A stretch of DNA of 64,000 nucleotides from Allopontixanthobacter sp041741895 (GCA_041741895.1 JBGSJO010000042.1:8207-72206), one strand, 5' to 3'. Counted from the first letter of the stretch, positions 34,277 to 42,646 are shown. The notes: generated by a model not told the origin, from the letters alone. A program made the numbers and translations.

Positions 34277-34804
34277 ATGATATCCTTTCCCCCATACCTT
34301 CGATTGCCCGGATTGGCCATAGTGCAGTCGGCAATTCTGCTGTCGGGCTGCGCATCTCCGCAGGCGAACTATCCATCGCTCGCCATCCGCGATGCAGAGC
34401 GGGCATATAATTCGCCCGAACCCGCCGCACCCGCCCAGCCTGCTGCACAATCGCCTTTGAGCGCCGAACTTGCACAGCGGCTCGCGCAGCTTCAAGATTC
34501 TGCGGCCAGCGCCCACCGCGCGTTTATCGATGCTGCGCCGGGCACGGCGCGGCTGGTCGACGCCGCAGCAGGCAGCGATGTGACCAGCGATCGATGGGCC
34601 ATCGCCCAGGTCGCTTTGGCCAGTCTCGAATCGGCGCGAAGCCAGGCTGCGGTGCCGCTAGGCGATCTCGATTTGCTGCACGCCGATGCCGCGATCGCCC
34701 TGGACCAGCGCAAGGCGATCGAAGATGCCCGTGATGCAGTGGCGGGCATGATTGCGAAGGAGGACGCAATACTTGCCGGATTGCGCGGGAAAATGCCCTC
34801 ATGA
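34277..34804 (+). CDS. Lipoprotein of unknown function, coupled to the FNR-type regulator
   Basis: 175 residues. A signal peptide with lipobox LLSGC-AS (Cys about 25) is followed by Ala/Pro-rich sequence and long Ala-rich helices (LSAELAQRLAQLQDSAASAHRAF, ALDQRKAIEDARDAVAGMIAKEDAILAGL), suggesting a coiled-coil periplasmic protein. Upstream sequence in frame is not protein-like, so ATG 34277 is chosen. Its stop overlaps the start of the fnrL-like gene (ATGA), so the two are co-translated; the reason is not obvious. Confidence 0.75.
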   Translation: MISFPPYLRLPGLAIVQSAILLSGCASPQANYPSLAIRDAERAYNSPEPAAPAQPAAQSPLSAELAQRLAQLQDSAASAHRAFIDAAPGTARLVDAAAGSDVTSDRWAIAQVALASLESARSQAAVPLGDLDLLHADAAIALDQRKAIEDARDAVAGMIAKEDAILAGLRGKMPS

Positions 34805-35490
34805 GCCTCGCCTGTGCCAGCTGTCCGGTTCGTGACCGTGCTGCCTGTTCGGTACTGAACGAAGATGAACGCGCAGTGCTGTCTGCCGCCGGGCGGACCC
34901 GGCACCTGACCCGGGGAGAGACCTTGTTTCACGCCGGAGATAAGGAAACAGTCTGCGCCACCCTGATCAAGGGCGCGCTGAAGGTCACCTGCACCAATCG
35001 CGATGGCGAGGAACGCATTCTCGCATTGGTCCATCCGTCAGGCTTTGTCGGCGAATTGTTCCAGCCATTTGCGCAATATGACGTGGTGGCGCTGACCGAC
35101 ACCCAATTGTGCACCTTCTCGCGCGCGCACATGGAACAGGCGATTGATCGCTATCCGATTCTTGCGCAGGCATTGCTGCGCCGGTCGCAGGAAGATCTGC
35201 ATAATTCACGGAAATTGCTGGAACTGACCGGGAAACACGGTGCCGCCGAAAAGGTTGCCGGATTGGTCATGGCCATGGCACAGGCGGCCAGCGATTCGCC
35301 TTGCCACCCGGCCAGACATTTCGAACTGCCACTATCGCGCGGCGAAATGGCCAATATGCTGGGTCTGACCATCGAAACCGTCAGCCGCCAATTGTCGAAA
35401 CTGGAAAAAGGTGGTGCGATTCGCCGCGAAGGGGCACGCGGGATCGAACTGATCGACCCCGTACCTCTCCAATTTCTGAGCAGTCCTTAA
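34801..35490 (+). CDS. fnrL: FNR-type oxygen-sensing CRP-family regulator
   Basis: 229 residues. N-terminal Cys set ACASCPVRDRAAC (Cys5, Cys8, Cys16) plus an internal Cys in TDTQLCTF (about 104) supply the four ligands of a 4Fe-4S cluster, so it should sense O2 like FnrL. A cyclic-nucleotide-type beta-roll (GETLFHAGD, ERILALVHPSGFVGELF), dimer helix and helix-turn-helix SRGEMANMLGLTIETVSRQLSKLEKGG follow; the E..SR recognition helix matches FNR half-site TTGAT. A perfect FNR site lies 0.5 kb downstream in front of the next gene. The preceding lipoprotein gene overlaps its start. Confidence 0.93.
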   Translation: MSLACASCPVRDRAACSVLNEDERAVLSAAGRTRHLTRGETLFHAGDKETVCATLIKGALKVTCTNRDGEERILALVHPSGFVGELFQPFAQYDVVALTDTQLCTFSRAHMEQAIDRYPILAQALLRRSQEDLHNSRKLLELTGKHGAAEKVAGLVMAMAQAASDSPCHPARHFELPLSRGEMANMLGLTIETVSRQLSKLEKGGAIRREGARGIELIDPVPLQFLSSP

Positions 35491-35505
35491 TTCACCTCGA
35501 ATCGG

Positions 35506-35523
35506 GCCCCTCAAATTTGGGGC
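35506..35523. terminator. Hairpin between convergent fnrL and membrane-protein genes
   Basis: GCCCC / GGGGC (35506-35510 with 35519-35523) around TCAAATTT, sited exactly between the two stop codons. Short stem; could serve either gene. Confidence 0.45.
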
Positions 35524-35524
35524 T

Positions 35525-35962
35525 TCAGATCAGGGCGGAGATCGTGACCACGGCCAAAGCCCACAGGACTACCAGCACCGGCAGGATCAGCGTCTGGACA
35601 GTCGCCTCACTTGCGGAAAGGTGACCGGTCAGCGTGGAAATACCGCGGCTGCTGAACTGGCTCCACGCCATCGGACGCGTGGTGCTGCCGGGTGCCATCC
35701 GGGTCCAGGCGGCGGGAACACCGAAGAACCCGGTCAGTAAGACCACGAGAACCCCCATCGGGATTGCCAGGCCGGGGCTGGCAAAGGCAGCGACCAATAT
35801 GACCAGAAATGCCAGATAGCAGGCAGCAGCCGTCACATAGAGCCCGTTCGGCATTTCAAAGCTGCGGTCAACCTGGGCTGGCAGACTGGCCGTCGGAACA
35901 CTTGGCAGCGCCGCCACATTGGCGTGATCGGCCATCACTTCGCGGGTCAGATACTTGGACAT
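35525..35962 (-). CDS. Small inner-membrane protein, probable FnrL target
   Basis: 145 residues; I do not recognise a family. A cytosolic N-terminus (about 40 residues) precedes two close hydrophobic segments (GLYVTAAACYLAFLVILVAAFA and GLAIPMGVLVVLLTGFFGVPAAW), a soluble loop with SRGISTLTGHLSASEATVQ and a third segment (TLILPVLVVLWALAVVTISALI). AAGGGAG sits 8 nt before the ATG. A perfect FNR box and a correctly spaced -10 lie upstream, so it should be induced at low oxygen. The neighbour is the FNR gene itself. Confidence 0.75.
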   Translation of the reverse strand: MSKYLTREVMADHANVAALPSVPTASLPAQVDRSFEMPNGLYVTAAACYLAFLVILVAAFASPGLAIPMGVLVVLLTGFFGVPAAWTRMAPGSTTRPMAWSQFSSRGISTLTGHLSASEATVQTLILPVLVVLWALAVVTISALI

Positions 35963-35989
35963 GATTGATACTCCCTTGCGCCTGGGGAA

Positions 35990-36031
35990 TTTCTACATCG
36001 ATCAATCGGGCGGTTCCTTGATTCGGATCAA
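35990..36031 (-). promoter_or_regulatory. FNR box with class II-spaced -10 element
   Basis: TTGATTCGGATCAA (36018-36031) is a perfect match to the FNR consensus TTGAT-N4-ATCAA. Read on the minus strand, TAGAAA (35995-35990) starts 22 nt after the box, placing the box centre at about -41.5, the class II activation position. A start site near 35983 leaves a 20-nt leader to the ATG at 35962. Confidence 0.85.
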
Positions 36032-36042
36032 AATCCGGAGAG

Positions 36043-36486
36043 TTAATCCCAACGCTTCAAATCGGTATGGTCCTGCGCGCGCGGTTCGATCCAGTGCCAC
36101 CCGTCGCTGCGCCGTTCGCGTTTCCAGAACCAGGCGGCGCTTTTCAGATGGTCCATGCAAAAATCAACCGCGTCGATCGCATCGCGCCGATGGGCAGCGG
36201 CGGCAGACACGCATACAATCGGCTCACCGGCCACCAGCACCCCGATCCGGTGAACCATCAGCAGGCCCATCAGGTTGAACCGGCCCAATGCCCGGTCCGC
36301 CAGATCATGCATGCCGGCCAGCGTGAGCGGCTCGTAATGGGTGAGCTCGAGCGCCTCGACATAGGCCTCCCCCCGCACTTCACCGACAAAGGTGCACACC
36401 GCGCCCAATCCCGGATTGGCCTGTGCGAAAGGGCCGATCAATTGGCCGGGGATGAACATTTGGGTTAACAGGCGGATATCGCGCAT
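36043..36486 (-). CDS. moaE: Molybdopterin synthase large subunit MoaE
   Basis: 147 residues. MoaE, with MoaD, inserts sulfur into precursor Z (cPMP). Key features: FVGEVRGE (conserved Arg), HYEPLTLAGMHDLADRA, RIGVLVAGEPIVCVSAAAAHR and the catalytic Lys in DHLKSAAWFWKRE. It lies 9 nt behind moaD in the moaA-moaD-moaE run. Length is normal. Confidence 0.95.
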   Translation of the reverse strand: MRDIRLLTQMFIPGQLIGPFAQANPGLGAVCTFVGEVRGEAYVEALELTHYEPLTLAGMHDLADRALGRFNLMGLLMVHRIGVLVAGEPIVCVSAAAAHRRDAIDAVDFCMDHLKSAAWFWKRERRSDGWHWIEPRAQDHTDLKRWD

Positions 36487-36495
36487 CGCGGTGCC

Positions 36496-36738
36496 TCAGC
36501 CCCCGCTGACCGGCGGCAGCAAGGCGACCTCGTCACCATCCACAGCCCGCAATGCCGCCTTATCGGCAACAACTCGCCCGGCGCAGGCAACATGCACGCG
36601 GGCATTGGTCAATTGCTCTGCGACGGCGGGCGGAATTCCGGCCAGCAACGCTGGCCAGTCGAGCGGCGCGGGCAATTCCATTTCGTCCGCCCCGACAAGA
36701 TCGGCCAATGGCCCCAAAAATACCACTCTCACCGCCAT
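36496..36738 (-). CDS. moaD: Molybdopterin synthase sulfur carrier MoaD
   Basis: 80 residues, ubiquitin-like fold with the obligatory terminal Gly-Gly (LLPPVSGG) that is thiocarboxylated. MAVRVVFLGPLADLVGADEMELP is the usual start. It sits 3 nt behind moaA and 9 nt ahead of moaE, consistent with stoichiometric synthesis of the MoaD2-MoaE2 complex. Confidence 0.94.
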   Translation of the reverse strand: MAVRVVFLGPLADLVGADEMELPAPLDWPALLAGIPPAVAEQLTNARVHVACAGRVVADKAALRAVDGDEVALLPPVSGG

Positions 36739-36741
36739 CGT

Positions 36742-37770
36742 TCAGCCCCCCGTCATCGACATGTGGCGCGCCTGGGCTGGCGCTTGCCCGCGCAAATCGA
36801 TGCTGAACGCATGTCGTTCAGGCTTGATCCGCATGGCCTCGTCCATCGCCGCCTGCAACTTCGCAGCCGGATCACCAGACCGCATCGCTGCGCGCAGATC
36901 CACCCGATCCCCTCCGCCGAGGCAGGGGTAAAGCTGGCCCGTTGCCGTAACGCGCAGGCGGTTGCAGCCTGCGCAGAAATTATTGGTCAGCGGGGTAATC
37001 ATGCCCAGCCTGCCGCCCGTTTCGGCGATGTCGAAATAACGCGCGGGGCCGCCGGTACGATGGGGTGACGGGGTGATCGTCCAGCGTGCTTCGAGCCGGT
37101 CCATCACCGCGCCCAGCGGCAGGTAATGATCGATCCGGTCGCCATCAACCTCACCCAGCGGCATGACTTCGATCAGGGTAATTTCGTGCCCCTGCCCATG
37201 CGCCCATCCGATCAGATCGGGCAATTCAGCTTCATTTAGACCTTTCAGCGCCACGGCATTGATCTTGACCTTCAGCCTGGCCCCCTTGGCTGCGGCGATC
37301 CCGATCAGAACCTGGCCCAATTGGTCACGCCGGGTCAGCCGTTCGAACAGCACCGGATCACGCGTATCGAGCGAAACATTCACCCGCCGCACGCCCGCTG
37401 CCGCCAGCGTTTCGGCAAATTCGGCCAACCGGGTGCCATTGGTGGTAAGGGTCAATTCGTCGAGGCCGCTGCCGATTTCACGCCCGAGCGCCCGCACCAG
37501 ATCGATCATGTCGCGCCGCACCAATGGCTCGCCGCCGGTCAAGCGGATCCTGCGCACCCCGCGCGCAATGAAAGCGCGCCCGAGCTGGTGCAATTCCTCC
37601 AGCGACAGGACCTCTGCCTTGGGCAGGAATTTCATCTTTTCCGGCATGCAATAGGAGCAGCGCAGATCGCAGCGATCCGTCACCGAAAGGCGCAAATAGG
37701 TGATCCGCCGCTGGAAAGCATCGATCAGCGGCGCGCCTTGATCGGCATTTGGGGCGGTGACATAGTCCAT
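36742..37770 (-). CDS. moaA: GTP 3',8-cyclase MoaA (radical SAM)
   Basis: 342 residues. First step of molybdenum-cofactor synthesis. N-terminal radical-SAM cluster CDLRCSYC (Cx3Cx2C); C-terminal second 4Fe-4S site CAGCNRLRVTATGQLYPC; SAM-binding LTGGEPLVR; terminal Gly-Gly (SMTGG) that enters the active site. It is preceded by folB and a 112-aa unknown gene, separated from the latter by 4 nt. moaC, moaB/mog and moeA are not in the window. Confidence 0.96.
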   Translation of the reverse strand: MDYVTAPNADQGAPLIDAFQRRITYLRLSVTDRCDLRCSYCMPEKMKFLPKAEVLSLEELHQLGRAFIARGVRRIRLTGGEPLVRRDMIDLVRALGREIGSGLDELTLTTNGTRLAEFAETLAAAGVRRVNVSLDTRDPVLFERLTRRDQLGQVLIGIAAAKGARLKVKINAVALKGLNEAELPDLIGWAHGQGHEITLIEVMPLGEVDGDRIDHYLPLGAVMDRLEARWTITPSPHRTGGPARYFDIAETGGRLGMITPLTNNFCAGCNRLRVTATGQLYPCLGGGDRVDLRAAMRSGDPAAKLQAAMDEAMRIKPERHAFSIDLRGQAPAQARHMSMTGG

Positions 37771-37774
37771 TTGC

Positions 37775-38113
37775 CTATCCTGCCGGATTGTCCGCGCCTT
37801 GGCCAGACGCCGGCAGCAATTGGCCGGTCACACCCGGCGCGCGGGCAAGGTATTCCAGCACCGCAGAAATCGCATCGGGATCGCCTCCCGACACCAGATT
37901 AACCCGCTTGGGTGCCAGTTCCCGCGCCAGATCGCGTGCAATCGCGCGCCGCCAGTCGCGGTGATCGGGGGGTGCAGGCGGCATGACCATGACCAGCGAT
38001 TGCGCCTCGCCGCGCAGGGCATCACGTGCCTGATCCAGCCATATGCGATGAAATTCCGCTGCCGCATCCAGCGCGTTTGCGGGCAGACCTTCGATCCTGA
38101 GCACTGCCTGCAC
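37775..38113 (-). CDS. Small conserved-context protein between folB and moaA, unknown function
   Basis: 112 residues, no catalytic motif I can name. The order of hydrophobic strands and helices (RIEGLPANALDAAAEFHRIW, SLVMVMPPAPPDHRDW, VNLVSGGDPDAISAVLEYLARAPGVTGQLLP) suggests a Rossmann-like alpha/beta fold, similar to the end of short-chain dehydrogenases. It starts 5 nt after the folB stop and ends 4 nt before moaA, so it is in the same transcript. A role in pterin metabolism is only a guess from position. Confidence 0.7.
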   Translation of the reverse strand: MQAVLRIEGLPANALDAAAEFHRIWLDQARDALRGEAQSLVMVMPPAPPDHRDWRRAIARDLARELAPKRVNLVSGGDPDAISAVLEYLARAPGVTGQLLPASGQGADNPAG

Positions 38114-38118
38114 GGCTG

Positions 38119-38490
38119 TCAGCGCCGCTGCCGGGTCAGGGTGATGCCGATTTTCTCGTTCGCTTCGGCAATCGCCAGCTTGACGATCTTGACCGTGACC
38201 GCTTCGATCCGTTCATCCTGCACCAGCAATGTCTCGATAATATGGTCCGCAACCGCTTCGATCAGCTTGAAGTGAACACCCGGCGGCAAGCCTTCGCTGG
38301 CGGCGAATTTCAGGTCCATGTAATTTTTGCTGGCTTCCAGCGGCGTGTCCGGATCGTAACGGCCGGCGCATTTCAATGTCACTGCCATGCTGATGCGCAG
38401 TGGCTGCGGCTTGCCCGTTTCTTCGGAGTAGATGCCGGTCAGGACATCGTGCTCGAAATCGGCAACTTCCAGAATTAGCGAATCGGCCAT
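38119..38490 (-). CDS. folB: Dihydroneopterin aldolase FolB
   Basis: 123 residues, tunnel-fold pterin enzyme. It has the family sequence EVADFEHDVLTGIYSEETGKPQPLRISM, YMDLKFAASEG and FKLIEAVADHIIETLL with the active-site Glu and Lys (VTVKIVKLAIAE). It makes 6-hydroxymethyl-dihydropterin for folate. First gene of the folB-unknown-moaA-moaD-moaE run, joining folate and molybdopterin steps. Confidence 0.92.
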   Translation of the reverse strand: MADSLILEVADFEHDVLTGIYSEETGKPQPLRISMAVTLKCAGRYDPDTPLEASKNYMDLKFAASEGLPPGVHFKLIEAVADHIIETLLVQDERIEAVTVKIVKLAIAEANEKIGITLTRQRR

Positions 38491-38499
38491 CCCAGTCCC

Positions 38500-39390
38500 C
38501 TAGACGGTATTGCGCCAGCGCGCGAAGATTGCAGTCGGCAGCAGGCGTCCTCCCTCTCCCTCCTCGCGTACCGCCAGATCGCCATGTTCGATCGTGCCGG
38601 GCAGATCGGCGAACAATTCCGCCAGCAATCCGCCCAAAGCCAGGCTGGACATGCGCACCGCATAGACCGTCAGGAACAGGAATCGGCTATCGGGGTCGAG
38701 CAGCTCGCGGCAATCACCCACCAGCGGCGCAAGGCTGTCCTCAATCCGCCAGATTTCATTCTTCGGTCCACGCCCGAATTTAGGCGGATCAAGGATGATC
38801 CCGTCATAGCGCCTTTCCCGCCGCACTTCGCGCGCGGTGAATTTCGCTGCATCGTCCACCAGCCAGCGGATCGGGCGAGCCTCCATCCCTGCCAGCACGG
38901 CATTTTCCCGTGCCTGCGCGACCGATTTCTTGGACGCATCGACATGGGTTACGGGACCATGCTGGCTCAGCGCCAGGCTGCCGACACCGGTATAGCCAAA
39001 CAGGTTGAGGGTTTGCGCGTCAGTCCTGCCGTCAAGCTGCTGCCGCATCCAGTCCCACACCGGCGCCATGTCGGGGAAGAACCCGAGATGGCGGAACGGC
39101 GTACATTGCGCCGTGAAACCCACTTCGCGCCATTGCAGCGGCCAGCCTTCTTCCGGCACGGGATTATCGTAAAGCCACCGACCGCCGCCGTCCTCGTCCG
39201 ATCCCGGCACGAATTCCGCTTGCGCTTCCCACTGCGAAAAGCGCGGCTGCCACATCGCCTGCGGTTCCGGCCGGATGAAGCGATAAGGGCCATAGCGTTC
39301 CAGCTTGCGGCCATCGCCACTGTCGACGAGGCCGTAATCACCCCACGCCGCCCCTTCCAGGATCAGCGGCTGTTCGGCCAGCTCTGCCAT
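38500..39390 (-). CDS. SAM-dependent methyltransferase, RlmI/RlmK-like
   Basis: 296 residues. SAM site LNLFGYTGVGSLALSQ, then THVDASKKSVAQARENAVLAG and the catalytic LDPPKFGRGPKNE, the pattern of the 23S rRNA cytosine methyltransferase group. It lacks an N-terminal PUA domain of RlmI but has a unique N-terminal half (YGPYRFIRPEPQAMW). Its ATG overlaps the thrC stop as TGATG, so it is translated from the thrC message. RNA target not shown. Confidence 0.85.
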   Translation of the reverse strand: MAELAEQPLILEGAAWGDYGLVDSGDGRKLERYGPYRFIRPEPQAMWQPRFSQWEAQAEFVPGSDEDGGGRWLYDNPVPEEGWPLQWREVGFTAQCTPFRHLGFFPDMAPVWDWMRQQLDGRTDAQTLNLFGYTGVGSLALSQHGPVTHVDASKKSVAQARENAVLAGMEARPIRWLVDDAAKFTAREVRRERRYDGIILDPPKFGRGPKNEIWRIEDSLAPLVGDCRELLDPDSRFLFLTVYAVRMSSLALGGLLAELFADLPGTIEHGDLAVREEGEGGRLLPTAIFARWRNTV

Positions 39391-40790
39391 CAGGAACCGA
39401 GGGTCGCACGTTCGGCGATGAAGGCGGTCACTGCATCGTAATCGCCCGGCAATTCGGTATAGGCTTCTTCACGGGCGAACAGATCACCCACGCGGGCGGG
39501 CAACTGCGGGCGCCGGCCGGTGGCGCGCTCTACCGCGTCGGGGAATTTAGCCGGGTGCGCTGTGGCAAGCGTCACGATCGGGATGTCCGCGGCAAGGCCA
39601 GCCTCGCGCGCTGCATGGAGGCCGATTGCGGTATGCGGATCGATAATCTCGCCGCATTTCTCGCTGGCCCAACGCATTGCGCGGGCCATGTCATTTGCGT
39701 CAGCGCGGGCGCTGGTAAACAGGCCCGCTGCCCCTTCCCGCTGCGCATTGGTCAGCCGCATCGCCTTGTCTGCTTCGAAGGTGCCCATCTGCGCAGCTAT
39801 CGCTGCCCCGTCACGCCCGCCGCAATCGAACAGCAGCCGTTCAAAATTGGAACTGACCTGGATATCCATCGACGGTGCCGAGGTGGGCGTTACCGTACCG
39901 GTGGAATAATCGCCCTGTGACAATGCGCGGTGGAGGATGTCGTTGATGTTCGTCGCCACGATCAGCCGTTCGATGGGAAGGCCCATCTTCGCCGCGACAT
40001 AGCCTGCAAACACATCGCCGAAATTGCCGGTGGGAACGGAAAAAGCCACCTTCCGCCGGGGCGCGCCCAATTGCAGCGCAGCGGCGAAATAATACACCAC
40101 CTGCGCCATCAGCCGGGCCCAGTTGATCGAATTGACCGCGCCGATGTGGAAGCGCGAATTCATCTCCGGGTCACGGAACACCCGCTTCACCATTGCCTGC
40201 GCATCGTCGAAGCTGCCCTCGATGGCGATGTTGTGGACATTGGGCGCGCGGACGGTGGTCATCTGGCGGCGCTGGACATCGCTGACCCGGCCTTTCGGAT
40301 GGAGCATGAAGATGTCGATCCGCTCGCGCCCGGCCACGGCATCGATTGCCGCCGATCCGGTATCGCCGCTGGTCGCACCGACGATGGTAAGGTGATCGTG
40401 GCTTCGGGTCAGGAATTTTTCGAACAACAGGCCCAGCAATTGCAGTGCCACGTCCTTGAACGCCAGCGTCGGCCCATGGAACAATTCCAGCAGCCATTGC
40501 TGTTCGTCGAACTGCGTCAGCGGGGTCACCGCCGCGTGGGAGAAACGGCCATAGGCCTGAATGCACAAATCGCTCAATTCGCCCTGCGTCAGGCTGTCCG
40601 CCACGAATGGTTGCATGATCCGGGCGGCCAATTCGGCATAGGGAAGCCCCGCCATGGCGGCGATTTCACCTTCGCTGAACCGGGGCCAATGGACCGGCAG
40701 ATACAGACCGCCATCGTCAGCCAGACCGGCCAACGTTGCGCCTTCGAAATCAAGTGTCGGCGCAGCGCCGCGGGTTGAAACATATTCCAT
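39390..40790 (-). CDS. thrC: Threonine synthase
   Basis: 466 residues, the long class of threonine synthase. PLP-binding Lys in HGPTLAFKDVALQLLG, phosphate-binding ATSGDTGSAAI, start MEYVSTRGAAPTLDFEGATLAGLADDGGLYLP, and SVPTGNFGDVFAGYVA are diagnostic. It converts O-phosphohomoserine to threonine. It lies 82 nt behind the SURF1 gene, the last gene of the oxidase operon, a link common in sphingomonads. Confidence 0.95.
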   Translation of the reverse strand: MEYVSTRGAAPTLDFEGATLAGLADDGGLYLPVHWPRFSEGEIAAMAGLPYAELAARIMQPFVADSLTQGELSDLCIQAYGRFSHAAVTPLTQFDEQQWLLELFHGPTLAFKDVALQLLGLLFEKFLTRSHDHLTIVGATSGDTGSAAIDAVAGRERIDIFMLHPKGRVSDVQRRQMTTVRAPNVHNIAIEGSFDDAQAMVKRVFRDPEMNSRFHIGAVNSINWARLMAQVVYYFAAALQLGAPRRKVAFSVPTGNFGDVFAGYVAAKMGLPIERLIVATNINDILHRALSQGDYSTGTVTPTSAPSMDIQVSSNFERLLFDCGGRDGAAIAAQMGTFEADKAMRLTNAQREGAAGLFTSARADANDMARAMRWASEKCGEIIDPHTAIGLHAAREAGLAADIPIVTLATAHPAKFPDAVERATGRRPQLPARVGDLFAREEAYTELPGDYDAVTAFIAERATLGS

Positions 40791-40872
40791 AGGGAAATGC
40801 GGTTAGCCGGGCAGTGGTGCAAGGGCAAGCCAGAGGCGCTTTAGACGGGGAAACTTGCCCTGCTTCACCCGA

Positions 40873-41442
40873 TTACGGTTTGCCCCGGCGCCGCACGGCC
40901 AGAACAAAGATCACCAGCGCGGTCAGCGCGAAGAAAAACCACTGTCCGGCATAGGCCAGATGGTTGTTGGGAATATCCGCCGGATCGGGCCTTGCCAGTG
41001 GTTCCAGCCCGGCCAGCGGCGGATCGGCGACCAGCCTTCCGCCCGGGGCGATCACCCCGGTGACCATGCCGCCGGCATATTCGGGCGCAGCCGGATCGCG
41101 GGACCAGCCGAGAGCAACTTCACCAGTGGAACCATCGGGCAAAATGCACTCCGCCTTGTGTGCCCAGCCGCTGCTGCCCTTCGCAGAACTGCCCGATACC
41201 GAGCGGATACCCGTGACCTGCGCGCACTCGAAACCGCTGCGGCGATAGAGCGCAGAATCCAGCGAAGCCTTGTCGCGCGGATAGGCTATTTCGCTGGCGT
41301 CGGTCTGGGCGGCGGCATAAATTGCCAGTTGCGCCTCTTTTTCCTTCAGGCGGCCCAATTGCCAGAAACCCAGCGCGATCATGGTGGCAACTGCGGCCAG
41401 CACGATTATTGTCGCAAATACCGGAAGCTGGCGAAATTTCAT
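40873..41442 (-). CDS. SURF1-family cytochrome oxidase assembly protein
   Basis: 189 residues. N-terminal membrane helix with the conserved GFWQLGRLKEKEAQL and C-terminal helix AYAGQWFFFALTALVIFVLAVRRR, with a periplasmic domain between. SURF1 helps place heme a in subunit I. It is shorter than typical SURF1 (about 230-250 residues) and parts of the middle region are abbreviated. ATGA overlap with the DUF983 gene. Last gene of the cox run. Confidence 0.88.
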   Translation of the reverse strand: MKFRQLPVFATIIVLAAVATMIALGFWQLGRLKEKEAQLAIYAAAQTDASEIAYPRDKASLDSALYRRSGFECAQVTGIRSVSGSSAKGSSGWAHKAECILPDGSTGEVALGWSRDPAAPEYAGGMVTGVIAPGGRLVADPPLAGLEPLARPDPADIPNNHLAYAGQWFFFALTALVIFVLAVRRRGKP

Positions 41443-41825
41443 GGTTTCCGGCCAGCCTCGGCCGCATTACTCTTGAATTCGGCAAAAACCAGCGCCGCCT
41501 TTGCCGCGCGCAGACCATAGATCACAAGCCCGGTGGTTAGCGGAATCCATAGCACGGCATGGACCCAGAATGGGGGTTCGTAAGACAATTGTAGCCACAT
41601 CGCCAAGCCGACGACAAATGCACCGATGATCAGGATCAGGAACGCCGCCGGCCCGTCGCCCACGTTGAATTTGGTGAAATCGAGCGAGCAGGCGCGGCAA
41701 TGATCGGCGAATTTGGTCAGCCCGCCAAACAGCGTGCGCGCGCCGCACTGGGGGCATAAACCGAAAAGGGCAGCCTCGCCCATGCGTGGATGCCCTTTCG
41801 GATTTTCAGGAATGCCTGCGGGCAT
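41439..41825 (-). CDS. DUF983 zinc-ribbon membrane protein
   Basis: 128 residues. Zinc-ribbon-like CPQC ... CRAC near the N-terminus (about residues 24-46) followed by two membrane helices (FLILIIGAFVVGLAMWLQL and FWVHAVLWIPLTTGLVIYGL). DUF983 genes accompany ctaE and SURF1 in alphaproteobacterial oxidase operons; a role in oxidase biogenesis is probable but unproven. Start overlaps the ctaE stop by one base. Confidence 0.9.
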   Translation of the reverse strand: MPAGIPENPKGHPRMGEAALFGLCPQCGARTLFGGLTKFADHCRACSLDFTKFNVGDGPAAFLILIIGAFVVGLAMWLQLSYEPPFWVHAVLWIPLTTGLVIYGLRAAKAALVFAEFKSNAAEAGRKP

Positions 41826-42646
41826 CAGTGGATTTCAGCGCCCCAACCGCCCCAGACATAAACGACGATGAACAGGAACAGCCACACCACATCGACGAAG
41901 TGCCAATACCACGCAGCCGCTTCAAAACCGAAATGCTGGCGTGGGGTGAAATGGCCCTTGTAACTGCGGACAAGGCACACGGTCAGGAAGATCGTGCCCA
42001 CCAACACGTGGAAACCGTGGAAACCGGTCGCCATGTAGAAGGCGGAGCTATAGGTGTTGCCGCCGAATGCAAATGGCGCGTGACTGTATTCATAAACCTG
42101 GATGCTGGTGAATAGGATGCCCAGCAGAATGGTCGCCCACAGGCCCTTCTTCAGCCCGTCCCGGTCGCCGTGGATCAGCGAGTGGTGCGCCCAGGTAACC
42201 GTAGTGCCTGAACACAGCAGGATGAGCGTGTTGAGCAGCGGCAGGTCAAACGGATCCATCACCGCTTCGATTGCCTTGGGCGGCCACTGACCGCCAATCA
42301 CTTCGGAAATAGTGCTCGGGAACAGCGCGAAATCGAACCAGCTCCAGAACCACCCGACGAAGAACATAACTTCTGACGCGATGAACAGGATCATCCCGTA
42401 ACGCAGGTGCAATTGCACCACGGGCGTGTGATGGCCTTCCTGCGCTTCCTTCACGATGTTGGAAAACCAGCTGAAGAAGCTGGCGATCAGGCCCGCAATA
42501 CCCAGACCCAGGACGAGATGGGCATTGTCCAGTTCATGCATGAACAGCACCATTCCGCTGGTGAAGGTCAGTGCCGAAATGGACGCTACCAGCGGCCAGA
42601 TATCGGGCGGCAGAATGTGGTAACTATGGTTTACTTTGCCAGCCAT
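41825..42646 (-). CDS. ctaE: Cytochrome c oxidase subunit III
   Basis: 273 residues, seven membrane helices. Standard subunit III stretches: HDYHILPPDIWPL-type start, FFVGWFWSWFDFALFPS, NTLILLCSGTTVTWAHHSL and AAWYWHFVDVVWLFLFIVVYVWG. Subunit III supports proton uptake and stability of the aa3 oxidase. A 116-bp gap separates it from ctaG; DUF983 follows with a 1-base overlap. Confidence 0.96.
   Translation of the reverse strand: MAGKVNHSYHILPPDIWPLVASISALTFTSGMVLFMHELDNAHLVLGLGIAGLIASFFSWFSNIVKEAQEGHHTPVVQLHLRYGMILFIASEVMFFVGWFWSWFDFALFPSTISEVIGGQWPPKAIEAVMDPFDLPLLNTLILLCSGTTVTWAHHSLIHGDRDGLKKGLWATILLGILFTSIQVYEYSHAPFAFGGNTYSSAFYMATGFHGFHVLVGTIFLTVCLVRSYKGHFTPRQHFGFEAAAWYWHFVDVVWLFLFIVVYVWGGWGAEIH

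Noticed and set aside
36043..38490. Possible novel pterin operon
   Set aside because: Except for the 112-aa unknown, all members are standard folB and moa genes, so the operon as a whole is not new.
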